64,000 nt of DNA, taken from positions 434,001 through 498,000 of the forward strand of contig JAGKQI010000103.1 in assembly GCA_018806915.1 (NCBI GenBank), written 5' to 3'. Source of the stretch: Phytophthora colocasiae. Taxonomy: Eukaryota > Oomycota > Peronosporomycetes > Peronosporales > Peronosporaceae. Positions 10,892 through 20,615 of the stretch are shown here, in pieces. A program made the position numbers and the translations under genes. Positions within the stretch are counted from its first letter, which is position 1. Every line of letters starts with the position of its first letter. The notes beneath the pieces were generated by a model. The model made no database searches and was not told where the DNA came from. It saw only the letters and a list, made by a program, of their open reading frames with translations.

Positions 10892-11200
10892 CGGTGCACA
10901 GGAGGGGTCAACAAAGCTAGTTACGTCTTCTTAGGGTTTCTGTTCAGTTTTTCATGCTGCTGTGACGCGTGTAGTACAGAAGCTTTGCAACCCCTGTCAA
11001 TATATGTTCCTTTTACCATTTCTCCAGCGTAAACTATGCCGAGTGATACAACTATGGAATTCATGTGCTAAGCCCCCTGACAAGACCAGCAAGCGGTGCG
11101 AAGAGCACGGCTGTGGAGAGGGAGAAAGAACCTGTATATGTTAAAAGTGACCATGACTTCACACCAAATGCGAGACATCTTTATCCGTTCTATTCGGTTG
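10892..11200. other. Intergenic, no gene seen
   Basis: There is no coding frame of interest. At 11085-11089 plus-strand ACCAG, read on the other strand as CTGG followed by T, would fit a Helitron 3' end for the element at 12021-18729. A weak GTGC/GCAC hairpin lies at 11096-11108. This is suggestive only. Confidence 0.25.
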
Positions 11201-11960
11201 CTAGGCACCCTTCCCAAGTTTCTCTGCCTGTTCGAACCGCTTAGGCATGCTCTTCTTCATCAAGTTCTGAATGCTGCCGTTCTTATACCAGCCGATCCGG
11301 TCGTCGTTGAACGTGTGGCTTACCGTGATGTCGAACGGAGCGGTACCAGGGGCGGGTGTCACGAACAGGGTCAGCGGCTTGCCAGGGCGTGACGATTTGC
11401 AAACCGAGGATGCCGACCCTGCCGTTGCCCGAGATCTTGTTGTAGTCCGCCGGATTGGCGAACGTCAACGTCAGCATACCCTGCTTGTTCAGGTTCGTCT
11501 CACTCACGATCACGGTGCATTCACTGAGGTGACGTTGCCCCAGCGCAGCCTGCTCATGCAGCTGCCCTCACCGTAGTTCTCGTCACCAATCACAATTTAG
11601 CTGACACCGTTCGCCTTGCACTGGTTGGCGACTTGGCGAACTCACCCGTAAACTAGTTCAGCACGCTGTTCGTCGTTCTCAGCGTTCTCGGCACCGACAG
11701 AGGTTGTGTCGAAGTTGCCGCAGTACTTGAGCAACGGTCCAGCCATACCGATGTGGTTGGTAGTGCACTTGCCCTTCTCCAGGATCGGCACCGGCATATC
11801 AACCGTATCCTTGTCATCCCACTCGTCGAACACGTACAGGAACGCCAAATGCTCACTCTTTGGTTCAATGTTCAAGTCCAGACCGTTTCACCGCTGAGAT
11901 CGACACAACGGGTCAAGTCCTTGCGGCTATAGTTCGTGCACGACCAAACCGTTCACTGCA
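11201..11960 (-). pseudogene. Aconitase C-terminal fragment (degenerate)
   Basis: Read on the minus strand, the order matches mitochondrial aconitate hydratase. CTNYSRKDLTR (about 11935) corresponds to the iron-sulphur cysteine region. EKGKCTTNHIGMAGPLLKYC (about 11765) is the conserved swivel-domain entry. GDENYGEGSC (about 11580) and ETNLNKQGMLTLTFANPADY (about 11490) follow. The last segment is FDITVSHTFNDDRIGWYKNG to the stop at 11201. Roughly 150 residues between the first two segments are missing. Frameshifts split the rest, and residues conserved in the family are changed (TTDH to TTNH, GSSREH to GSC). Substrate isomerisation is impossible for this copy. It lies immediately downstream of the Helitron helicase on the same strand. 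Confidence 0.8.
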
Positions 11961-12020
11961 CTCAACAATCCGAGGCTTACTTAATTGAGTCGGGGATCAA
12001 CGCACCCTGACGGAGTTCGG

Positions 12021-14088
12021 TCACAACAGATTTATTGTTACCATTTGATTAATGTATTTCATGGAACGAACACGGTTATGAATTATGTAGTCGAGCAATA
12101 GTTTCGCAGCTGAGGCGCTCGAGACGAGCCTCTTCATCGATTGCAGCTTGCGGGGTCGGGCCCAAGCAATTATATCGCTCGTTAGATGTGATAGTGCTGC
12201 AAAAGCAGATCTGCTTGTTACACGCGACACCAATAGGTAGGGCTGTTCCTTCTTGTTCGCAAAAGAGTTACTAGACCGCCACTCTGTCACCACCATGCTG
12301 TTCAAAGTCTCCCCCTGTACCTTGTACACGGTAGAAGACACGGCACACACTAACGGGAACTGCTGAATCCGACTGGACAGAGAACGGGGTACACCGCCGA
12401 CAACCCCAGCAAGAGAAATATTGCAGGCGCCGTAGCCTTCGCTGTCGAAGAACAGGGGGAATATGTTTCGGTCAACACTACCTAGCATTGGACTGGCGTC
12501 TGGACCGCGATCAAGTCGGACAAGCACTGCAGGTGGAGGCAAACTGGGAACTTTCACCGTCATGTCGGCAACGCTGTCATGAACTAGTCGAAATGTCGTG
12601 CCAGGTTGAAAGCAAATAGCCTCTAAACGACCAAGAGTCCCGTTCGCGACCATTTTTGCTGGTCGAATGTTTTGCGTAATTTGTATTGGCATACCGACGA
12701 TCAAGTCCAGGTATGGAGCCATGCGACCAAATCTGGAGTCCAGAAGCGCCATAATGTCTCGCACTTCGGCCGTGCGGAGCCCAGATAGCTTACCCTTGAA
12801 GTTTGCTACCACACGAACTGGATACTCACCTTTCGGTAGTATCTTTGCTGCTGTTGAAATGTATAGGTTGTTGATCGACGTTCTTGTTGAGTTGTCCGGG
12901 GTCACGAAAGTATCATAAGTTTGTTGAGTAGCTACTTCCTGTATAGCATCCTCAGATGTCAAGACCCGCGAATTAATTATGTGTACAAATTCAGGAGTCC
13001 AGACACCGAAGCGCGCCTGCTGACAACCACGACCCCATTCTGGATCCGCTTTGAACCGAACCGAGTCTTTCAAGATCACGACATTCTTAAATTCGCACCA
13101 GAGCTGATAGCCAGCGAGCTCGTCTGCTGACATATTTGTCTTTGTAGAAGGGTTTTTATATAGCGGTTCTCCCCCCACCGGAGGCAACTGCAAAAAGTCG
13201 CCAACTAGCACCACGTGAACACCACCAAACGGAACATCAAAAACTCTCTTCGCAATACGTAAGCGCTTGTCTAGCTGTGAAAGCTGGTACTTCTTCATCA
13301 TAGAAACCTCATCGATAATAATTAGATCGAGTTTTGCAATCTCATCGCTTGCGCTCTTCTTTCGAATTTGCAACAGAAATCCTGCTAAAGTTCGCCCCCC
13401 AATGAGTGTCGCTGCTTTACCAGTCAGTGCCGTCTTAACAACACACTCGGAACGGCTCCAGCTTCCGCAAAGTGCCTGGACAGACTCTACGATTCGACTC
13501 TTCCCTGTACCTCCTTCACCCCCCCAGGAACATACGAAGCTGGCTGTCACGCAGTACCGAATTTAGCGTCTCGCCTGCATCATAGGACTCCTCTGCAAGT
13601 CTCCATCTCGTTAGTAAGGCTTTCCCTATCATTTGAAAAGCCCAGTGTTGTCTCTCGTTCAGGGTGAATGTAGCTGAAGTATCTGAAATACTAGCGAAAT
13701 TTTTTACCACCTTAGGATCATGCGATAAAGCTGTCGAAGGCTGCCAGGTCATATTAGACCCAACTAGAGAGCTATCCAGCAGCTCCACCACCTCTGTACA
13801 GTGATCGGGCATTGTTGTTGGGTCCAGACTCAAAGTCAACGCATTGTCAGTGTGAACATCTTTTACCCACTTTCTCATAGAAGGGATGGGCGGTAGTTCT
13901 GAAGTTGGCAATGCCGAATATGGCCCCAGTGTCGAGTTTTCAGCAACACCCCGTAGCATTTCTCGGTTCTTAAAAAGGTCCATCATGTATGCAATTTTCC
14001 TGTCAGGGTTTGGTGATGTTGGACAAGCAGCCGGGTGCAGTGTCGAACTCTCCAAGATGGCGTCTGGATCGCCTTCTAGCTCCCACAT
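12021..14088 (-). pseudogene. Helitron Pif1-like helicase part
   Basis: LNERQHWAFQMIGKALL (about 13650) begins the helicase. The Walker A box GGEGGTGKSR (about 13515) is split by a run of seven G where six would keep the frame, near 13521-13527. Downstream, in a 509-codon frame, come LDLIIIDEVSMM (Walker B), VVLVGDFLQLPPVGG and CAVSSTVYKVQGETLNS (motif V/VI region), and the stop at 12021. Order and motifs match superfamily-1 Pif1 helicases fused to Rep in Helitrons, where the helicase unwinds donor DNA. Confidence 0.85.
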
Positions 14089-14131
14089 TTGGAGTAGCCC
14101 TCTATTTCACGGTTGTACTTCCTGACATCGC

Positions 14132-16248
14132 TCAATCCAACAATTCAGCAGTGTGTTCGACCAACATGCCAAGCATTAGAGACGACGGAACATTGCTTTT
14201 TCTTGTGACCTGCCTTACAGCCATTCTTTCCTCATCCTCTTCAAGCAAATCAACATCGTCTAGATCGTCGGCAACAAACAGATCATCGTTTTCGTCATTT
14301 GAGTCATCGTCAGAATCGGCATTAAAATCACCCTGTTCAGCTGCAACTGCTGCTTCCCTTCGTAGTTTTGCCCTCTCGAACCCACTATAATAATCAGCCA
14401 TGTTATCCATAATGGTTCGAGTAAATTCACTACACTGGGGTGTCCACTGCTCGTAGGCATCGATCCACCTTTGTTCATCGAAGCATTCAGCACAACCAAT
14501 GAGATCGTCCAGGTCTCGAAATGGCTTGAAGAGAACCAAGGCAAGCACCGCGTACTTGCATTTCTTCTCTGTTGTTGCTTCTCCTACAGTGTTGGGCATC
14601 CGGAAGTTTTGAACGACTGGTACAACCTCTTTGTACCGCTTTCCTAAACAGTGTGTTGCGCTTAGAGGGTGACCACAAGCGAAGCTTAGCCTATTACTCG
14701 AAGCTCGCGCGTGCTTTTTTCTGAAGTACCACATAGAAAACTCGTACAAGCTCAACTCCTCAAGCATCTTGGGCCGGAAAATGTAGTCGTCAAGATAGGA
14801 TACAGCACGAAAATTTGTTTTTTGAGCTTCATCAGCATCGTTGACAAGGTTGCAGGAATAATCGTCTAATCTCATTAGCTGTCGAATCACATCTCCAAGA
14901 GGCAATGACGTACACTTTGCGCTCGAGTAGCAACACGATCCACGGTAAATGTAGAGAGCTGCTAGAGGTCCTGCAATTTCCTGGCGGTTGGTCAAATTAT
15001 AGATGAGGGCAGCGACGCGCTTACGAGCGACAACGTGTTGATTAGGAGCAGATAAACCAGCAATTTCTTCGACACTTTCACGTATCTGTCGTCTCTTCAA
15101 CGCGGCCACAGCAACAGCCACTTGCGAATCCAATCGTTTTTGCTGCTTCGTTACATATTTACAGCAGTAGTGTATTCGCTCGGTAGCATCGCTGCCGCCT
15201 AACAGGATCTGGATGTCGTGATTACATCTAAATGTGGCCATTATCTCGTAATTAAATCCATTTACAAATTCATGTCCGAGAGTCCGTTTTAGCTCCACGC
15301 CAGACGATTTAAACGAGGTTGCGTCGAAGCGCAGGCGAGGAAAACGGTAGCGACAGAAAGAGTCGTTCGCTGTAACCACAGATTGCTTGAAGCAGCTAGT
15401 TGTGTGGCACCAAAGGTGTTGATTGACCAACACAACCAAAGCGGAAACCATGTAGTTTAGAGATTGCTTCGATAATCGAGCATCGGTGGAAAACGGTGGT
15501 AACGCTTCAATTAGTCTTGCCAATGCGTCATTGCGGAAAGGATCGTCATCGGCTTTGCATAGAGCCATCTGACGGCGATTCGCCTGCTCGAGCAGCTCTG
15601 ATGTCCCGTCACGAATCGATGTCTCGCTGCAAAAGCTTGCATGAACTGACTCGCGATCACAAACTTTATTTACAGCATGCTGCTTTGAGTTCCGGCACTT
15701 TATCTCCAGGCGAGCCTGATCCTCGATTTCGTGAGCAGATAGATGACGCTCCCATGGAGGCCAAAACGTTGGTCGGGCCTTTAGCAGAGCATTTCGGATG
15801 ACGTGTTGCGAACTGAATTTCGCACCGCAGCAGCTACACTCCGCTAACACTGGCTCCATTACATGGCGCCTAAATCGAGCTGGAGGATGACTGCTTTGCA
15901 GTTTCTTGCGGGATTGGTCTGGAATTGGTAGGGCAACGAGGTTGTCAAACGTAGCACCACACCTAGAACAGCCGCATTCATCAAGAGGAATAGGCAGGTC
16001 ATTTCGAACGACACTATCGGCGTATGAAGTCACGAGCTGGCAAAACTCTTTGCCCAGAGAAGAATTCAATAGTTTTTCCGTAGCAATTGAGTTTTGAGGG
16101 CAGTTGTCTAGCCATATAAGAAAGTGAATGTGTAGAGTACCCCGGCCCTGCGTTTCGACCATACCAAAGAAAGCCTTGACGTCTCCAAACAGGCCGCGAA
16201 ACGGTAGTCGTTTGTGCGTGGTAGGATCCATACCTAATGCACATCGAA
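14132..16248 (-). pseudogene. Helitron Rep (HUH nuclease) part
   Basis: This long frame contains GMVETQGRGTLHIHFLIWLD near 16145. Its HIH is the metal-binding HUH motif of rolling-circle initiators. RIHYCCKYVTKQQKR near 15160 is the two-tyrosine motif that nicks and joins DNA. Cysteine pairs CGCSRCG and CSCCGAKF lie between them. SYLDDYIFRPKMLEEL, YEFSMWYFRKKH and the acidic stretch near 14290 continue into the linker before the helicase. The frame ends at 14132, and the helicase N-terminus continues in another frame from 14088. Confidence 0.85.
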
Positions 16249-18729
16249 TAAATGCATCAACCTGCCGAATGAAGAGGCGAGCCGAAGCACAATCATTCCC
16301 TTTGCTTGCTTCTCGTAGCTCTGTTTTACTGGGTAGACGAGCCTCCAGAATGTCAAAAGTGTATCAAGCGATGCAATCCCGTATACTGTGCCAACACCAA
16401 AGAATTGTCGGTGTTGGGGTCAACGTAATGAAGAGAGCCGGCTGTCCGAATCTAGCCTGATAGGCAAATGCTTTGTGTCGAAACTGAGCTCGTTCGGCAT
16501 TACTTCACCATACAGATCGAGTGCCTATTTCGACTGTCTTTAGAAACCGTTGAGCAACAGTGTCCTCCGACGATTTCCATGGTAAGCACCCTTGGCGCCG
16601 CCTCTCATTTTCGAGTAATGCCTTGCCCAACTGTTCCGCGCTGAGGTTTTCGTAGCCTTCCAGAAGATGTAGAAAGCGTTGGCATCGTATGTGGTTTTGA
16701 ATATACATGTTGTTCAACGAGATTCGATCGAACGCAACCAGTAAGAAAAGCTCATCTTCAGCAAACTGAAGCCCGCTCAGCATAGAATAGTATTTGGTGC
16801 ATTCTTGCACCGATACACTAATCCGTCGGTGCTCTCCAGGACCTCCCCGGCCAAACGGGAATAGATGGGGAAACATTCGGGCCAGCAGATCACCAGAAAT
16901 GTCATTTGCAATGTGATTAGATCTGCGGATCTCAAATTCACGTTCTCCACTTTCATTTGCATTAACCGCAGTCAGATTGGCGTGCTTTACAGCGGGCATA
17001 CCATCATCCGATAAAGCTATGCGCCTCTCAATCATTCTGCACTCGTTTTCTTCACCCACCACAAGCCAAGTGTCAGAGTCACCGCGAACGCTTTGTTGCT
17101 CTCCATTCATCTCATCATCTAATTTACCATCAAGATCTGGAATGTGCTCCACAAATATTTGCTCGACACGATCATCAGTAAACCCACGATTCATCACATC
17201 TTCATCTCCCGATATATCTGCGTACAAATGATTGTGTGACTTGTAAAACCCAAACACATCTCGAACCGATTTGTTTCTGATTCGATGCAACTTGCGAACT
17301 TGGTCAACTTGCCCCGCGGTAAACTCGCCAACCATCACAACGCGATACGAGGACACTCCAGCTAGCGACCGCGGTAGCAACGATATTGGCGGGCCCGGTG
17401 TACAGTCAAACGCAATGCAGTGCGACCGTATGCACCGATGGCGGCCACCCCGCATCACTCGAGTCAGGGCTACAACACTCGCCAATTGTGTCATGAACCG
17501 TTCTGGCAGTGTTAAGTCTCGTAGCTGTTCCGGAAGTCTCCCAACAAAGAATCCATTTGCTATCGCAAATTTCGGTAGTCTGCCGTGCTGAATATTGATG
17601 TCACACTCCTTGCACACCAATAGCCACGAGCGTAGGGAATTATCTTCATCGGTGTAGGTCTGTATCGCACGGGGAGATACCATAGCGCCATGAAGCGTAG
17701 TTAGATGATCCGGGGGACGATACTGATTAACTAGCGCTTCAGGTAGTTTGGACGTGTCCACGTGCAAAGCTTTCGTCATCATCGTGAGATAGTCAATCTC
17801 AGCGTCATTCACTCTGCGCGACACGCAACGCAGTACCAGGCGATCACACGAAGCGCACACGCATTCGTCTAGACCTTCTGGACCGAGAGCCCTCTGCAGT
17901 TCCTTCATACAGTGTGCTCGCTCTCCAGAACTAAGCTCGTTGTCGAATCGGCAAGTCTCGTTTTTGATATCCGTAGTGTGATTTTGTCGATACTGCTGCT
18001 GTCGAATACGATTCGATTTTTTCTTTTTTCCACAGGCACCAGCCTGGTTGTCCTCCTCCGCTGTCCTCACTTGGTCGTCCTCTGCGGCTTCGGTCACAAC
18101 TTCGTCACATTTACCAGCACCTGCTCCACCTTCACCTTCACCACCAACGCTGGCGACTACTTCGCTTTGCCGCTTCGCTCGCTGCTTGAACCGGAACCGA
18201 CGCTGTCGAATGCGGTTCGTCTCCTTGTGTCCCTCCTCCAGCAACCGCTTGACCTGGTTGTCAGCTACATCCTCCCCGGCTGTCCTCGCTTGCTCGTCCT
18301 CTGCAACTTCGTCACCTTCACCAGCGCATGCTCCGCCATCACCTCCAGCGTCGGTGACTACAACTTTGTGCGCTTCTTGAGCCGGAATCGGCGTACACGA
18401 ATACGGTCCATCTCCTTTAGTCTCTCCTCTGTGGACTGTTCGATCCGATTGGTAGCGCCATCGTCCTCTGCTGTCATCACCACTTGAACAGTCTCCGCAG
18501 CTGAAGCTAACCCTCCGGGAATGGAGCGAGAGTAAGGTGGATTCCCACTCAGCACGCTCTCAACATTATCTCCAGATGCACCCTGCTGATATACAAGCTG
18601 TTGTTTGGCTTTCCATGCTTTTACCTGTCGCTGCCGATGTTCGTCTAGATGTTTCAGCAGGTCGCTTTCACTGTCATCACCATCCGAACTGTCATCTACT
18701 GCTCGCTTTCGTTTCACTGTGTTCATCAT
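16249..18729 (-). pseudogene. Helitron polyprotein, N-terminal part
   Basis: The ATG at 18729 starts MMNTVKRKRAVDDSSDGDDS. A shift near 18360 leads into the 18244-16505 frame. Three related basic boxes (MDRIRVRRFRLKKRTK, TNRIRQRRFRFKQRAKR, SNRIRQQQYRQNH) are separated by acidic linkers. Next is a segment with CASCDRL and CKECDINIQHGRLPKFAIAN, as in the DUF6570 region of Helitrons. MFPHLFPFGRGGPG then opens the Helitron-like N domain. A TGA at 16505 interrupts it in frame, and RFGQPALFITLTP follows directly. Two to three more one-base shifts occur between about 16430 and 16340 before the frame rejoins the Rep part. Confidence 0.75.
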
Positions 18730-19156
18730 CCACCAGCAACACGGTAGATTAGCAACTGCGCTTCTCGTGAAGCCATGCAGCAGGTACCCACGGTCGTGTT
18801 ATTATAAAAAGAGGACGTGCTCATCCTACTCGCAGTAGTAAACGTTGCTTCGGGAGATTGAAGATGGTGTCCTGTTATTATAAAAAACGGACGGTAGTGT
18901 GTTAGTTAATAACTGCGTTTCGGCCCTGTGCATACACTTTGAAAGAGATCTCAGCGCAAACGTGACAAACCATGTTCACTACCAGCAGCAATCTAGTAGC
19001 GGCAGGTGTATTCTCTAGCAGTGGCCTCTCCGCTCTTTGATCGCTGTTCCGCCTCCTCAGCAATAAGCTCGTCGGGCCATAAAAATGCATTTTGTATATA
19101 TCGGTATACCGGTTATTTTTAGGAAATCGTTTTAGCATTACATGTACAGTACATGA
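18730..19156. other. Spacer between Helitron coding region and Gypsy element
   Basis: It holds two near-copies of a TTATTATAAAAA-bearing stretch 74 bp apart (18798 and 18871) and the palindrome CATGTACAGTACATG (19141-19155) next to the Gypsy target site. No gene was seen. The 5' end of the Helitron probably lies here. Confidence 0.4.
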
Positions 19157-19161
19157 TGTAC

Positions 19162-19582
19162 TGTAACGGGATGTTACACGAATGTTTCTCGTTGGTGTGT
19201 GACACACGTGGATACATTTATGTGGGTACATAATGGTGTGTGACACTCAAGGATACATTTATGTGGGTACACAATGGTGTGGCACACACGAGTAGATACG
19301 TGGATGGCCTCAGAGCCTCACGTTGCATTTTGATTAGGATTTAGTATGTTAGATACTAAATCCGTTACATTTAGGATTAGGGCAATAAAGTCAATAAAAA
19401 TCAGTTTGCATTTTACATAGTAAGTGTTAGTCCTTTGTTATAGGGACACTGACTCTGTGAGTCCCGTATTAAGTGGACTACTTGGTTCTTGTATAGAACC
19501 GAAGGCAAGTGCCTTGCAAGCAGGACTCTACGAGTCAACTAAACTTCCTCTGTGCCGTGCACACCTACGCAGCCCCGCTGCA
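19162..19582 (+). repeat. Gypsy 5' LTR
   Basis: It holds a 42-bp tandem pair (19194-19235, 19236-19277) containing GGATACATTTATGTGGGTAC, likely in U3. There is a hairpin with 11-bp arms (19337-19347 with 19353-19363) and an AATAAA at about 19383 that could serve as the poly(A) signal. Confidence 0.95.
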
Positions 19583-19584
19583 TC

Positions 19585-19598
19585 TGGTAGCACTTGTA
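19585..19598 (+). other. Gypsy primer-binding site
   Basis: TGGTAGCACTTG starts two bases after the LTR, and TGG pairs with a tRNA CCA end. The matching tRNA is not identified. Confidence 0.5.
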
Positions 19599-19639
19599 GT
19601 CAATCCAACTCCTGAGTTGAAGACTGTTTCTCTGTGAGA

Positions 19640-20615
19640 ATGGAGCCAGAAGCATACGCTCACTTGACTCCGAGTCAGCGAGCGGGACACGCTTAACAAG
19701 CTTACGTCCTTGCTGGGCCCGGAAGGTACGGCGCACCTTGCGTCCCAAGGGCCGGAGGCCGTCAACGCGCGCCTCGAGGCATTTGCCTCGTACGAAAACG
19801 CTCTCGTCGAGCACATTCAGCGGAATGTAAACGGGGTTACCCCTGCTCCTAGAGCTAAGCCCGTCACGCTCAGCGTGAAGACCTTCCACGGGAATGAGGG
19901 AGAGAACCTCCTTTTGTGGACCCGAGAGGTCGAAATGGCCATGGGGGCCGCCATGCTCCAGTTGGAGGGGCAACGCGTGGCGTTTGCCATCTCTAAGCTC
20001 GAAGGACGAGCACGAGAATGGGCCTTGACGTCTGGAACGTCGGTGGAAGCGGCCTTCTCCACATGGGGCGAGCTAAAGGCCAAGCTCACGCAAGTGTTTG
20101 CTCCGCCTAACCAGGCGTATCGCGTGCGGTCACGCTTCCTTGCTTGTCGCCAGGGCAAGAAGGATCTGGTGGACTATGTCCAAGAGCTGCGCACGCTCAT
20201 TGCTGGCATGGCTGCCGACCCTCTACCTGAGGTGGTCGCCGTGACCGTCTTCATGGAAGGCTTACGAGCTGGCGTGGCCAGGACGGGGACATTCCGTCAG
20301 AACCCCCACAGCTTCGAAGATGCTGTCAGCGTGGCATTGAATGCCGAACACAACTTTAAGTTGTCGAGGGTCGGTGCTAGCAGCACAGGGTCCGGTGGAC
20401 CTGAGCCCATGGACCTCAGTTATGCTGAAGATGAGGTAGCTGAGCTACGAGCTGCGGTGCAGCGTATGAGCACCCGCCGGTGCTATACATGCGGCAGTCC
20501 CTCACACCTGAGGCCCAACTGCCCTCTGCGCAAAGAGCGCGCCGGCCAGAATGGCCGCAACCCTGTCGCGGGTCCCGCTTTGGGCTCTGCCCAGGGAAAC
20601 GCCGGCTCCCAGTAG
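19640..20615 (+). pseudogene. Gypsy gag (capsid and CCHC zinc knuckle)
   Basis: The only plausible ATG (19640) starts [14 protein letters not shown]. Its frame hits TAA at 19694. Dropping one base near 19678 would join it to the long frame that runs to TAG at 20615. That frame contains the retrotransposon gag region ([25 protein letters not shown]-type [29 protein letters not shown]). It ends with the nucleocapsid knuckle [14 protein letters not shown] (C-x2-C-x4-H-x4-C) near 20487. The product packages element RNA in particles. The early frameshift is the first of two defects in this copy. Confidence 0.85.

Larger units (their letters stand above)
12021..18729 (-). mobile_element. Helitron (rolling-circle transposon), coding part
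   Basis: The span covers the full Rep/helicase polyprotein of a Helitron on the minus strand. It has an N-terminal basic region with a DUF6570-like segment, the Helitron-like N/Rep domain with HUH and two-tyrosine motifs, and a Pif1-type helicase. Terminal TC and CTRR sequences were not fixed. Two similar TATA-bearing stretches (TTTTTATAATAACA read on the minus strand, near 18798-18812 and 18871-18886) lie upstream and could hold the promoter. Frame breaks mean this copy cannot move on its own. Confidence 0.85.

Noticed and set aside
11653..11868. Second minus frame overlapping the aconitase pseudogene
   Set aside because: The conserved aconitase motifs are in the other frame (11642-11875); this one is a shadow.
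18902..19246. Minus-strand frame that recurs nearly identically at 26063-26419
   Set aside because: Its shared part lies inside the Gypsy LTRs, so it is duplicated LTR sequence rather than a gene.
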